Part shown: positions 34,791 to 47,216 of the stretch, piece after piece
Numbering within the stretch: the stretch's first letter is position 1
Layout of the letters: the number at the start of each line of letters is the position of its first letter
Origin: Pomphorhynchus laevis
Lineage: Eukaryota; Acanthocephala; Palaeacanthocephala; Echinorhynchida; Pomphorhynchidae
Reading direction: 5' to 3'
DNA: 64,000 nucleotides
Assembly: GCA_012934845.2 (NCBI GenBank)
Contig: WNNJ02000342.1
Coordinates: 1 to 64,000, forward strand
Made by a program: the position numbers and the translations under genes
The notes under the pieces: model-generated
The model's input: the letters and a program-made list of their open reading frames with translations, nothing else
The model's database searches: none
Told to the model about the DNA's origin: nothing

Positions 34791-37600
34791 GCTAGTGAGG
34801 AACTCGATCAAATGTACGACTAAAATCAACAAACACGGTATCAGTGAAGATACCATCTGAAATCGATGCCACCTATTCCTCTCGAGAACAAGGAAGATTA
34901 CTTAAGCTTAATCGACCATTTTTTAAAACATATTGATCTAGGTGAATGATGTCATTTCTATCAAGATGATTAGTTACGTGGTGATGAACAATGTGCTCAA
35001 GTATCTTGCATACTACATTTGTGAGGCTAATTCCACAATAATTTTTAAAAACCGGGACAATGGTAGCGGTTTACCAATCCTCTGACAACTGACCACTATT
35101 TATTGATAACTGAAATGACTCATACAATGTGGAGTTATACTAGCGCGGAGAGCTTTCAGTACAAATGGATGAATGCCATCAGATCTTGCAGAGGAAAAAG
35201 AGCATAAGCTGGAAATTTCCATATCAACATCATTGCTAGTATCATTATTGAGCTAGCATCGAAATATTGTCTTACAGGATCTATAGATAAGCGGGTCGAC
35301 TGATAATCACAGCCAAGCTCGAATTCGTAAGCAAAAAATTTCAGCTATAAGAGCTTGCGACTCTATAAGTTCCCCGTTATAGGAAACGTGATATTGAGCA
35401 TGATACCGATTTTTTTCAATGTAAGACCAAAACTGCTTCGGAGAGTGGCCTTCAAATAACGAACTATTTGCAATTTGTATCATCTACGCTTCGTAAGTTT
35501 AGCTCGATTAAATTGATTACGTAACCGAGTTAACGAACTTCTAAGAAAAACTATCGCAAGCAACAAGTTTAAGCATTATATTCCTAAGCTTTAGCCAGGC
35601 CTTAAATTCTGCATAACACCACGGAGCTACATGCCAGTTTTTCTTACGAATAACGGTATTTGAAGCAAACATATTCGAGATGGAGATTAGCATGTTGCGC
35701 AGCTAAAGCCATTTATAATCGACAACACAACTAGCACAGCCAAATTGAAGATTTTCAGCATATCTTTACAAATCATCAGTGTTTTGCCCGATACCACAAG
35801 CGTTTACATAGTGTTAATTCAACATCATTACTGCTTGTATAATGAACATAGGCATAGTCGAACATCAGGATTCAGTGATCGCTCGAACAGATTGATGATT
35901 TATATTCAAGGTTGATAATATCGGGTATTAACCTACTAAATATAAGGTCAAATAAAGACGCACTATATTTCATGAATCTTGTTGATAAGGATATATGTTG
36001 AACGAGCAGTAAATCGAAGAACAAGATAGGTAATTTAATTCCTTGTCTGCGTCCAAAGTCCACCCGTCTAGATAACTATCATCACCCTATTTCACTGTCA
36101 GTAAGTTAAAATCACCCATTATGAGAAAACGATCATGATTAGACAACTGATTCAGCGATAGACAGATGCTAGTACTTATACCATGAATTTGCAGAACCAT
36201 ATGGCGTACATATAAATAAGCGACAACCACTAGCACACAGTTCTACAAACAATCACTTATATGATCCGCCAACACCAGCAAGTTTGACAATATTTCTATG
36301 AGTAATGTCGTTACAGACATACGTCAAGATACCTCCACCGCGGCGATCACCATCTCGATATATCCTATGACAATAGTAACCAGGAATAAAAATCGAGCAA
36401 TCGTCAATGTCTATATGCAAACACGTCTCAAAGATAGAAAATATATGCTGCTTGTAAATCATCACCTAACATTGGATTTCATCAAATTTAGAAACTACGC
36501 TACGTGCATTGGTGTAAGCGACGAGGATAGAAGTATATGTACTAGTCACATTTTTCTCGCCAATGTGTTTCTGAATTTCCTCAAAGTCGACTAATGAGCC
36601 CAAGCAATCTTGCAAATTGACTTCAACTGAATACGAGGTATCGTGATTTAAATGCAAACAGAATGCCATCGAACAAATCGTTGGCGATGAATCACCCTTA
36701 AATTTCGTATGCATAAGTCATATTCATCCTGTTCACAACGATTTGATAACTCGGACCGTGATTAATATAGCACTTTCTGCTGCTCCTTAGATAGATAACG
36801 AAATAACGTGGGCGTCCATAGACCATCCGTTCACATATCCTAAATAAGGACGAAACCTTCAAACCAGCAGCTACCTCTCTTTCAGAGCTATCAAATATTG
36901 AAGAAACAATCCCACGAACTAATCGTTCTCATGATCAACATGTGATTGAGAAGAGATCGAGACAGATTCAGGGACATTCGCAAATATAACACAATGCGCC
37001 ATTCTGTCAATTGCCTCAAAGGAGATAGATTAATCTTAATGACGCAGCCGGGTAAAGCTACTCGTATTGCATTCTTGCTGTGCCTTGTTAATGCATTGAG
37101 CATACTCTTGAGCAATATTTAAACTTGAAACGGGCTTGTCTCCAGAGCCAACCTTTTGTTTGTGATGTTTGTGTTGATAATGCATCCGCAAATTGACTTC
37201 AAATATTCAGCCTAATCAGTTATTACTGTCGGGTCACGTTGAGGTAATTGGATTCGTAGACATTGAGGTTTGTTAGATAGCAGGTCATATGACGAGTCCG
37301 CCACAACTGAATTACCACCTTGTTCAGAATAGCGATCCCTTGCAGATGAACAAAGTAATTCAAAGACAAAAGATTCACAAATAAACTATCTTGACAACAG
37401 TGATTTAGAATTAGATGGAACAGTAACAGTAATCCATACATCCCATCCAGATTTACTACATCCAACATCATGTAGTTCATAGACAGATGAAACAATGTCT
37501 GATTCGGGACTAGTTTCACTCTCGGCGCTAACGTACTTATGCCTTGTGACACTTTTCTTCATCCTTGTCATCCTAGACTTTGCTTTTCTCTAATATCCAT
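34791..37600 (-). mobile_element. LINE-D copy 3, decayed, nearly full span (CR1-like)
   Basis: Read from 37600 down: an ORF1-like start (RHKYVSAESETSPESDIVSS), VKIN- and VIFANVPES-like ORF1 pieces near 37000 and SLFRICE near 36860. The endonuclease begins AYTNARSVVSKFDEI near 36520 and includes a GD-N box near 36115 and YRDGDRRGGGILTYV at 36330. Then come MKYSASLFDLIFSRLI (36000), an RT with KPISLTNVV-like residues near 35040 and a DFSRTFD motif A near 34830. Reading frames are broken throughout. The 3' end was lost at the junction with PLE-A copy 4. Confidence 0.7.
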
Positions 37601-37904
37601 AATTGTTTAGACTCATTTATTAGTAAGCTTGATTTTGAATTTTATGATATAATCGTCTGTATTTTCATGTATTCACTTAAATCGCGATATGTATATTCAC
37701 TCCTCTTCATGTTTGTTTATATTTCTTATCTCAGTTAATTATTGGACAGGCTAATATAAGTTTTACTGTAATTTTGGTTTGAAACTGGGTCGTTCAGAAA
37801 CTCGTTTTAATCTTTTTATAATAAGAAATTATCATCCCTATATTTTAAGTTCTATATCTACAACGTGTCGTTTGTTGTAATCTTTTTTATAATCAGAAAA
37901 TATC
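37601..37904. other. Spacer between LINE-D copy 3 and the satellite
   Basis: AT-rich DNA with no frame. It could be the 5' untranslated part of LINE-D copy 3. Confidence 0.35.
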
Positions 37905-38140
37905 TAACGTGCTAGTCAATGTGGCAGAATGAGTTTGTGATTCATGTAGTACGAAACGCAATGTCAACATCAAACGATATCTTTCATTACTTAATGCGGC
38001 TAATGCATGCGGCCAACGGAAAGAGTTTGCGATTCATTAAATTTCAACTGTGATAGTCAACGTGACGGAATCAGGTTGCGATTAATGTAGTACGAAACGC
38101 AATGTTAACATCAAACGATATATTTCATTACTTAATGCGC
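37905..38140 (+). repeat. 141-142-bp satellite, block 1
   Basis: Contains GTGCTAGTCAATGTGGCAG, GAGTTTGTGATTCATGTAGT, CGAAACGCAATGTCAAC, CAAACGATATCTTTCATTAC and TTAATGCGGCTAATGCAT in the order of the main array at 39.9-41.1 kb. It stops at TTACTTAATGCG, where LINE-B starts. Confidence 0.85.
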
Positions 38141-39858
38141 CTCATCCTCCCAGAACTCTTTCATCTTCTCCCTGCCTACCCACATACTTAAATCCATATG
38201 CTCATCGATATCCCCTTTCCTCACCATACTGTTTAAGTGGTCCATCCGCAGTCGTATCTTTCCATCACGATAGAAATCCGCTATCGTTCGTCCCCTTTTC
38301 ATCTTCTCCCTGCCTACCCACATACTTAAATCCATATGCTCATCGATATCCCCTTTCCTCACCATACTGTTTAAGTGGTCCATCCGCAGTCGTATCTTTC
38401 CATCACGATAGAAATCCGCTATCGTTCGTCCCCTCATTATGAAACCATCGCTCGACCACTCACTTCCTTCGAGCTATCGCCCCATTTCACTCCTCCCTAC
38501 GTTTTCACAGCTCTTAGAGCGCCTTATCTTAATGCAGGTCAACGTTGATCTATCTTCATCTAATCTGTAACCTCCTTACCAATCCGCTTTCCGCTCTAAT
38601 CACTCCACAGAAATCCCCTGCCTGAAAGTCTACAACGATCTACTCATTTCCCATGACAAGGCTCTATATAGTGTTCTCATCTCCCTCGACCTCTCATCCG
38701 CCTTCGACATCGTCGACCACTTCGTCCTCCCTTCTCGCCTTCGTTTTGATTACGGCTTTTCTTCCTCCTCCGTAGCATTGTTTGCCTCATATCTATCCGA
38801 CCGTTCCTATCGCGTCTGTTCTAATTCATCATCCCCTCCCACCCCTATTTTTTGAGGGGTCTCACAAGGTTCAGTCCTAGGACCCCTGATTTTCTCTCTT
38901 CTACTTGGCGATCTCTCTCCGTTTATCAAACCTTACTTCTTTAACGTCATGCAATACGTCGATGCCATCCTCAAATATGATCATGCACCCGCACATCGCA
39001 TACACGATATTAGCATTTCTGCCTCCAACTGTCTTTCTTCTATCTACGAACGTCTCTCCGATCTCCATCTCGTTCTAAACCACGACAAGTCTAAAATAAT
39101 GTGGATCCTCCCCCGTAAACCAAACATATCTCCCCCACTGTATCTTTTGTCTAATCGATCATCCCAATAGTTCACAATCTCACTTTCTAAGGCTTCCATT
39201 TCGATGATCACCTTTCCCTTAAACCCTTCGTCCATGACAAGGTCCGCTCGTCTAACTTAATTATCCGTGACATCCGCCGTATCAACTCCCTTATCGACTT
39301 CCGTTCTTGTATGTATCTTCTTCCATCGCTTCTTTTCCCTAAAATCGATTACTGCCTTAGCCTTTTCGCCAATTCTCCAAAATCCATCATCCTACCGCTA
39401 CAACGAATAATCAACTCCGCCGTTCGAGTGCTCTTTCGTCTCCGTCGCTTCGATCACATATTAACATATCTTGCTCAACTCTCCTGGCCCACCATCCACA
39501 TCCGCATTAAACTCAGCCTTCTCGTAACTTTTCGTTTCATCGCTGTCTGCTCCCCATCGTTCATCAACTTTCCTTTCTTAGACGACATTCGCACCACCTC
39601 GATATCGCTGCGTTCCCGTCATACCATCTTTCACCACGTTCCCAATTACTCCAACAACTATGGTATCCGATCCTTCCTCGTCGTGACCTCACTCGCCTGG
39701 AATCAACCCCTCTCGACGTTCGTCGCGCTCCTTCCTTTATTACATTCAAACACCTCCTCTGTTCACACCTTCTCGACATATGATTTACATTTTTGTTTAG
39801 TTGTGGTTATGTAAGCGTGCGCTGGTACGTATTTGCCACGTTAAAATAAATCCTTTTT
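38140..39858 (+). mobile_element. LINE-B copy 6, 5'-truncated, in satellite, with a 139-140-bp internal duplication
   Basis: Covers the pre-RT linker (LPTHILKSICSSISPFLT-like), motif A (LISLDLSSAFDIVDH, 38670-38720), motif B (VSQGSVLGP-like), motif C altered to YVDA (38955), the RT tail (39300-39600) and the family 3' tail to 39858. The block CATCTTCTCCCTGCCTACCC through CGTTCGTCCCC occurs twice in tandem (about 38160-38297 and 38298-38437). After the tail the satellite resumes with TTAATGCATTTGGCC. Confidence 0.88.
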
Positions 39859-41142
39859 AATGCATTTGGCCAACGGAATGAGTTTGCGATTCATGAAATT
39901 ATCTAGTGTGCTAGTCAACGTGGCGAAATGAGTTTGCGATTCATGTAGTACGGAACGCCATATCAATTTTAAACGATATATTTCATTACTTAATGCGGCT
40001 AATGCATTTGGCCAACGAAATGAGTTAGCAATTCATGAAATTATCTAACGTGCTAGTCAAAGTGGCGGAATGAGTTTGGTTTCATTTAGTACATAACGCA
40101 ATGTCAACTTCAAACGATATATTTCATTACTTAATGAGGCTAATGAATTTGGCCAACGGAATGAGTTTGCGATTCATGAAATTATGCAATGTGCTAGTCA
40201 ACGTGGCGTTAAGAGTTTGCGATTCACGTAAACTTCAATGTCAACTTCAAACGATATGTCAACTTCAAACGATATATTTCATTAATTAATGTGTTTAATG
40301 CATTTGGCTAACAAAATTAGTTTGCTATTCATAAAATTATCCAATGTGCTAGTCATCGTGACGGAATGAGTTTGCGATTCGTGTAATAGGAAAAGCAATG
40401 TAAACTTCAAACGATATATTTCATTAATTAATGTGGTTAATGCATTTATCCAATGTGCTAGTCAACGTGACAGAATGAGTATGCGATTCATGAAATTATT
40501 ATGTGCTAGTCAACTTGCCGGAATGAGTTTGCGATTCAAATATTACGAAACGAAATGTCAACTTTAAACGATATCTTTCGTTACTTAATGGGGCTAACGC
40601 ACTCGGCCAACAGAATTAGTTTGCTATTCATGAAATTATCTAACGTGCTAGTCAAAGTGGCGGAATGAGTTTGGTTTCATTTAGTACATAATGCAATGTC
40701 AACTTCAAACGATATCTTTCATTACTTAATGAGGCTAATGAATTTGGCCAACGGAATGAGTTTGCGATTCATGAAATTATGCAATGTGCTAGTCAACGTG
40801 GCGGAGAGTTTGCGATTCACGTAGTACGAAACGCAATGTCAACTTCAAACGATATCTTTTATTATTTAATGTGGTTAATGCATTTGGCCAACAGAATTAG
40901 TTTGCTATTCATGAAATTATCCAATGTGCTAGTCAACTGGCAGAATGAGTTTGCGATTTATGTAATAGGAAAAGCAATGCCAACTTCAAACGATATATTT
41001 CATTACTTAATGCGACTAACGCATTTGGCCAACGGAATGAGTTTACGATTCATGAAATAAATAAATAAATAAAGATTTTCTTACTAAACATGAAATTATC
41101 TAATGTGCTAGTTAACGTGGCGGAATGAGTTTGCGATTCATG
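39859..41142 (+). repeat. 141-142-bp satellite, main block
   Basis: The anchor GTGCTAGTCA occurs at 39908, 40050, 40191, 40346, 40455, 40645, 40786 and 40926. Spacings of 142, 141, 141 and 140 define the unit, and others are shifted by small internal gains or losses. Each full unit contains GAATGAGTTTGCGATTCAT twice, about 90 bases apart. Two dimers (40050-40200 and 40645-40795) share rare variants (GGTTTCATTTAGTACATAA, GAGGCTAATGAATTTGG) at a spacing of 595. Short frames in it have no biological sense. A short foreign (AAAT)n-rich piece lies at 41055-41089. Confidence 0.9.
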
Positions 41143-41153
41143 TAGTTTGAAAT

Positions 41154-44100
41154 AAGAGATTTAAATGCACGATTTTCAAGCAAGCAACGGAGCATCAAAG
41201 GAAATCAGTTTTTCGAGCAATCTTGGTAAAGTATTATGTGAAAACATGATTTCTTCTTCAAATACAGATTACCAGGTTAGTGCAGTTTCATCTTTTGATT
41301 TTCAGGGTGCGGGGGTACTCCCCCTATCCCTAAATTGAAAAATCTGGTGGTGATTTTGCTTACGCAGCCAGTGGAGAGACAAAATCTCTTTAATATGTTT
41401 CTTAGACAATTCGCAGACAAATATGTCAACAGAGTTATATTTTACTTGATTAAGTTCTTCGAGACTGAAATAAAAATTTAATTTGCACAACTGACATATT
41501 GAAAGAATACTTGTTATTCTTTGAAATGAATTTGAATAGTCCTCGATTAAAGTCTCTAATCTTCCACAGCAATTGGAATAGAATGATATTAGAGTGTTGA
41601 AGCAAGTTTATAAAATCTCCAACTTCAGATCACTATTAGGGAAAAGTGGCTTTCCCTTGCCAGTGGGCTTCTGTTTAGCCTCGGTTGAAAAAGCTGAAAT
41701 ATTGACCAAATCGGATTTTAATCCTTTCTTACGATATAACCTGCGCTTTACTATCCTAAGTTCTGAAGATTTCACTTTTTCACACTGCAACAATTGCCAC
41801 AAGTGGGGGTACTGGGATTCCAATTGCTCGTGCCCTAAGATCTGTGGAGTATGTAGCTTGTCATCCTGCCAAAGTTTGATGGCCGGTGTAAAATTGATAG
41901 GTTCCCCACTTTGTTCAAATTGTGGAGAAAGACATCCGGCTTGGTTCCGGAAATGCAAATTCTCCAAGGACTACAAGAACTGTTGTACCAGACAAGTTCC
42001 GGACAAGAAGATTGATTCTTTCTCCGAAAAGGCCTTAAGAATGACTGATAGCGAAATCCTTAGAATCACGGATACGAAGATTAATTCTTCGATTAAGAGA
42101 TTGGAGGATATGGTTTCTGCTCTGGCTTCATTATTCTGTGCTAGCCCGATTATACCTACGCAAATTGCCGTTCCTGAATCTAAAAAGAGGGTGCCTCGGC
42201 CCACGCCGTTCCACCCATCAAGATTGGTAAACTTTTGAAGGGCAAGGCTAAAGGCGCCGATAAGGGAAATGAAGATAATGTCTGTGAGCAAGTGGCCACT
42301 TTGGATGGCGCTAGTGGCAAGAAGGGCAATGTTTCCGCCCCTAGCTCTGTCTAGGGATGAGGCATTCCCACCCAGCTAGCCTAACACAATGCAGAGTACT
42401 CGTGAGCCTTTTTCACTGAATATTCTTCAGTGGAATTCGGGAAGAGCTTCTGCCCTTAGACTTCTATCTGGTAGAAATGCAGATCTTATAGTCCTTTAGG
42501 AGACGCGGTCTATCCGTCTCCCCCAGGACATTACACGATTCATCCCTAAGCACATTTGTTCCCACTATACTCCGTACATAACCCCACCTCACTCCTCTTC
42601 ATATCAAGGTATTTTAACCCTAGTTAAATGCTCCCTTAGATCGTCCCTTCTACTCAAGTATTCTTGTCCAGCCCTTTCTTGTTTAGTAGTTTCACTCTGT
42701 AAAAACAATAAACGCCTCAGTCTTGCCAATATCTACATCCGTCCAGGTGAGATTCACAAGAACCGTGACCTCCTGGATAGGGTTATAGATAATGATTATG
42801 ACATGATACTTGGTGACTTCAACGACAGAACTGGTCATTGGATTAATGCTGCACTCCACAGAGCCATGAACGGTTATCTTATTCATGGGTCCGTCTTCCC
42901 AACCTCTCTGCTTCCGCTAGGCAAGTTCTCTCGAATGAATATTGGAGCACTAGATATAATTTCCAACTGGGTAAGGATAGGGCAAGCATTGCTTCCTTTA
43001 ATTCAGCCTAGTCTTCCTTCTGGAAGATATTCAAAAAGGAGAAGTTTGTCTGTTGGAGGGATAGAGCATTGGGCTGGATTTGAAAAATAGGTCTTGACAA
43101 AGTTTTGGAGGAGTCACTATCCCAACATAATTATGGAGCCACTCAATCACTTCAACCAATCCCGTCTTGGGGAGACTTTATGAGTAGAGATCTATCTGTC
43201 ACAGATATTCTTAACTCCTGAAGGCCTCTTCCGGGCACCTCCAAATCCGTCGCTCCACTCTCTTCTCGTGTATGTCAGCTATTGGCAGTCGAACAAAAAA
43301 GAGAAGTGGCAGTTTCACTATGCTATTAGCCACCCCTTCCAATATGGCCGGCTTAAACATAAGTAGACGTATAGTTCTACCTAAGAAAAATTCGGTCTTA
43401 TGTCCTAAAGACCTGCGGCCCACATCGATTCAAAATTCCCTCGTATTGATGTACGAAAAAGCGCTTTGCGCGTAGAATCCGCGATCATTTAAGTAGGCGA
43501 AATTTAATCCCACCTGGTTTCCATGAGTTCGTCACAGGTCGCTCGGTCCATTCAGCTGTAGGTGAAGTGCATCAGTTTTGTCAGGAGAATAGTCATCAAC
43601 TTGCTGTGGCTGTTTTCCTTGATTTTTCTGCTGCATTTGACCGCATCTCAATTCCCTTTGTTATCTCTTCTCTCAGATCCCTTGGGTTGCCTGCGATAAT
43701 TGTTAACAGGGTGGAGATACTGCTGTACACCAAGTAATTCTATTATGAATACGACCGTGATGCGCGTCAGTTCTACCCTATAACTGGTGTGCCTCAAGGT
43801 TCTCCTCTTTCTACAATCTTATTTTTTGCTGCCTCCATTGAACTTTTTTAAATATTTAAACGTGAACAACGTCTAGTGGTATACGCTAATGATACATCAG
43901 CCCTGTTCTCTGGATGCAGGTGCAAAGACGTAGTCTCGGACATCAGCCGATTCTTTTTATGATTAAAAGACCAGTTAACCCGGTCCAATCTTATTTTAAA
44001 CTCTGCCAAATCGCAGGTGGTAGTCTACCATGGTACCCCTGCAACAAAGCAAATACTCAAGAGATTAGCAATCTCTGCCTTCTCCATTTTGACTAATCAA

Positions 44101-44577
44101 CCACTCCCTACCTTCACGAGTCGAATAAAATACCTGGGGTTCACCATTACGGTGAACTGGTCGGCGAAAAATGACCTGAATAGACTTAAACGTATCCTGA
44201 AGAGAACTAGGTGGGCCCTGAAATGGGCCCAGCATCTGTCATTGAAAGGGAAAACTCATGTGCGCCTCTGGGCACTTGGGCTATCCCGGGATTAGTCTTA
44301 TTTTCTAGAGGACGTCCCCCAGAGCAAATGCTAGGGCCTCGATTGAACTCTTCGGGGGGGGGAGGGGTGGAAGACCCCGGGTGGTTTAGTGGGAAGGCGG
44401 CGTGTTGGATTGGCTGGAGGGCTCAGATTCTCCCGAACCTGAGGCCATAAACTAGAGGACTTTAAACAGAATGAAGAAAGAATAATTCTCTGACGTGCTA
44501 TGTTTTTTCTTTTTCTCTAATCGACAACTTTTTTATTATCCGCATGTATTATTGTTTTCAAGAAAATCTTATTATTA
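41154..44577 (+). mobile_element. LINE-C copy 2, 3.4 kb, with target-site duplication
   Basis: Inserted in the satellite: TAGTTTGAAAT at 41143-41153 and TAGTTCGAAAT at 44578-44588 flank it, and satellite units fit across. It holds ORF1 (41594-42238 and beyond), then ORF2 from 42387: an endonuclease starting LNILQWNSGRASALRLLSG, IYIRPGEIHKNRD and MILGDFNDRTGHW (42800). The RT has SIQNSLVLMYEKAL (43430), AVAVFLDFSAAFDRISIP (motif A, 43600), GVPQGSPLSTILF (motif B, 43790), VVYANDTSALF (motif C with N for D, 43880), and KYLGFTITVNWSAKNDLNR (44130). The LQWN start and CCHC ORF1 suggest the I/R1-like side of LINEs. ORF2 is interrupted several times. Confidence 0.85.
41594..42238 (+). CDS. LINE-C ORF1 protein (gag-like, CCHC zinc knuckles), C-terminal part
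   Basis: Likely the RNA-binding protein of LINE-C. Cys/His clusters: FTFSHCNNCHKWGYWDSNC (C-x2-C-x4-H/W-type), CPKICGVCSLSSC, then LCSNCGERHPAWFRKC (C-x2-C-x4-H-x4-C-like), at about residues 58-128. A polar C-terminal part with MTDSEILRITDTKINSSIKR may form a helix. The frame ends at 42236, while similar coding continues in another frame to about 42355, so it looks shifted near its end. The start given is only the first Met of the open stretch. Confidence 0.7.
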   Translation: MLKQVYKISNFRSLLGKSGFPLPVGFCLASVEKAEILTKSDFNPFLRYNLRFTILSSEDFTFSHCNNCHKWGYWDSNCSCPKICGVCSLSSCQSLMAGVKLIGSPLCSNCGERHPAWFRKCKFSKDYKNCCTRQVPDKKIDSFSEKALRMTDSEILRITDTKINSSIKRLEDMVSALASLFCASPIIPTQIAVPESKKRVPRPTPFHPSRLVNF

Positions 44578-44588
44578 TAGTTCGAAAT

Positions 44589-44723
44589 TCAATGCCAACT
44601 TCAAACGATATTTTTTATTACTTAATGCGACCAATGCATTTGGCCAACGGAATGTGTTTACGATTCATGAAATTATCAAATTTGTTAGTCAACGTGGCGG
44701 AATGAGTTTGCGATTCATATATT
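44589..44723 (+). repeat. 141-142-bp satellite, block 3 (one unit)
   Basis: AATGCCAACTTCAAACGATA through GGAATGAGTTTGCGATTCAT, about one unit left between LINE-C and LINE-D insertions. Phase continues correctly from the block ending at 41142. Confidence 0.85.
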
Positions 44724-47216
44724 AACATATATGAATCGCAAAACATATATTAACATATATTAACAAATATAAACAAATATAAATAAATATTAAAATATAT
44801 TAACATTTATGAATCTCAAAACATATATTTACACAATTAACGTATATTATCAAATATTCATATACTGAAACTCAAAGATGGCGATTCTTGACTCACGATT
44901 TATTACTCGTTCAATTACTGACCTGTCCCACCAGAGTATGCGGCAATAGTTCATCTATATTTGATCTACTCTTTTCTCGAAATTGTAATCATGTTTCTGA
45001 CATACGCTATGTATCTACTCTGGGATTTAGTGACCATGTAACCATTCAACTTGGTGTTCGTCCTTCTTTGGGGGCTATGATGGAGGATGCTGAGCCTAAT
45101 TTGGTCAAACGGCTGTAGCATAAGGCAGATCACGCAGCATTCTTGACTTATGCATATTGTATTAACTTTTGTTGTGATGACAGTTCAGTTGACCGTTGCT
45201 GGCATGTAATTCGCGATAAGTTACTTGAAGTTTCAAATAAGTTTGCCCCAAAAATAGTAATCAAGAAACGTTACAACCGCAAGCCAGTTTGGTTTGACCA
45301 TGATCTCAAGAAAGCACTGTACGAACGAAACCGTTTCTTTAAACTATCACGTAATGACCCATCGTTCATTTCATCTTTCAGACAAGCTCGTAATGTTTTT
45401 AAACGACTCTGCACTAATAAGCATGTTTATTATGAGTACGACCTCGTAAATTCGATTAGTCAAAATTCCAAACGTTTTTGGTCATACATGCGCTCAAATG
45501 GGAATGTTCCATTGTCTATTGTCTTCTCAGGTCGACATTGCTGAGGAATTTGCAAATGAATTTACTCTAAGCAGTGTTTCGTCGGTATCCAACATTGATT
45601 ATGAACCACTCAGCTCTCATGTCTCCAGTGATTTGATTTCAATTGCTGAAGATGAAGTATTTGCCAAATTGATTCGGCTGTCGGGGTTGCTGATCCTGAC
45701 GACATTCACCCCTTCTTTTAAGTATCTTGAGTACACACTTCTCTCGGCCATTGGCAATACTGTTTCAGCTCTCTTTAAACTCAGGCAAATTACCGCTCGA
45801 CTGGAAACGTGCTATGATAGAACCTGTTTATAAAAAAGGTGTGCGGAACTCAGCTAGTAACTAAAGGCCTATAAGTTTAACTAGCCATATAAGTAAAACT
45901 ATAGAGCGTATAGTTCACGACAGGATAATGAGTCACTTGGTTGAGTCCGGGCAGATTTGCTCTCAACAGCATGGTTTTAGAAAAGGCAGATCATGTCTGA
46001 CGAATCTCTTGTGTTCTCGTGATGCGTGAATCGCAGAATTATCTCGATGTAGCAATATTGATGCCCTGTTTATTGATTTTAATAGATCATTTGATCGCGT
46101 GCCTCATTCTCAGTTGATACAAGCATTATTCCATCACGGCATTCCTTGGATGCTTGTAGCGTGGGTTGCTGATTTTCTGTCATCTAGGAGCTATATAGTA
46201 CGGGTTGGTGATTGTTTTTGTTTTCCGCATAGTGTGACTTCACGGGTTCCTCAGGGTACTGTGCTTGGCCCATTACTTTTTAACATTTTCATTAACTCTC
46301 TGCTGAGTAAACTGCAATGACTATATCTTGCTTTCGCAAATGACTTGATAGTGTGGAGCACAATTAATTCTCCAAAGAATGTAGAGTTGTTGCAAAGTGA
46401 TATTGATAGGATAGAAATTTGGAGTAGGCATACAGCAATACTATTGAATGTCTCTAAGTGTGTTCACATTCGTTTCGGGTATAGTTATGTACCTGCTCGA
46501 TATACTATAGGATCTCAAATAATTAATTGTGTATCTTATGTACATATCATAACTCTATCCCTTGAAGTCTAGAATGGACACTGAACAGATGCGCGTCTGC
46601 CAGAAGAATGTTGTTCTCGATAAAATACTGCTTCAAGTTTGTGTCACCCACATGTTTTAGAATTCTATTTAATGCACTTGTAAGACCACATATTGAGTTC
46701 GCGATTCAAGCCAGTTTTCCAACGTCCAAAAAAGAGTTGAATGACTTAAGAAAATATTCTTCGTCGTGGCAGCAAACTATGTTCAAGTTGTTCTCATTTG
46801 AGTTATCGCGACAGACTTAAAACTTTGGGTATGATGACTGTACACCACTGACTGTACATCGTAGATGTGTTAGTAATGTGTCATATCGTCAACGATTCGG
46901 ATGGATATCCTACCCATTCGGTGGTTATCAACGATAGACGATGCCACAGAGGTTTGTTGAGGATATCGTCCCATGGTCGCAGTTCACGATTTGATCGGTT
47001 GTCTCATCGTTGTGCAAATGCTTGTAATCGACTACCGTCGGAAATCGTGATGGCCACAGACGTTAAGACATTCAAGACTGCCTTCATAAATTGGACGTTA
47101 ACGGTGGGAATAATGAATATTATCCCTTTTATTGATATTTTTATGTCGATTTTGGTGTATGTAATGATGTTTTCTTGTGATCGAGTGAAACGGCTTTATA
47201 GTCAATGCTTGCTTGT
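44724..47216 (+). mobile_element. LINE-D copy 4 (CR1-like), in satellite
   Basis: Starts with AT-rich short repeats (ATATTAACATAT units, 44724-44860). Coding pieces: endonuclease end (SSIFDLLFSRN, STLGFSDHVTIQL, 44960-45060), linker (KPVWFDHDLKKALYERNRFF, 45285), RT with ISLTSHISKTIERIVHD (45870), QQHGFRKGRSCLTNLL (45970), DFNRSFDRVPHSQLI (46080), SRVPQGTVLGPLLFNIFIN (46240), LAFANDLIVW (motif C with N, 46330), VRPHIEFAIQASFP (46685) and CNRLPSEIV (47030). There are several frame breaks. It is flanked by satellite on both sides. Confidence 0.85.

Noticed and set aside
38132-38437. Minus-strand repetitive 101-residue protein
   Set aside because: Shadow of the duplicated block in LINE-B copy 6.
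39859-41142. Repeated short frames in the satellite as a small protein family
   Set aside because: They follow the repeat period, shift frame between units and have no motif.
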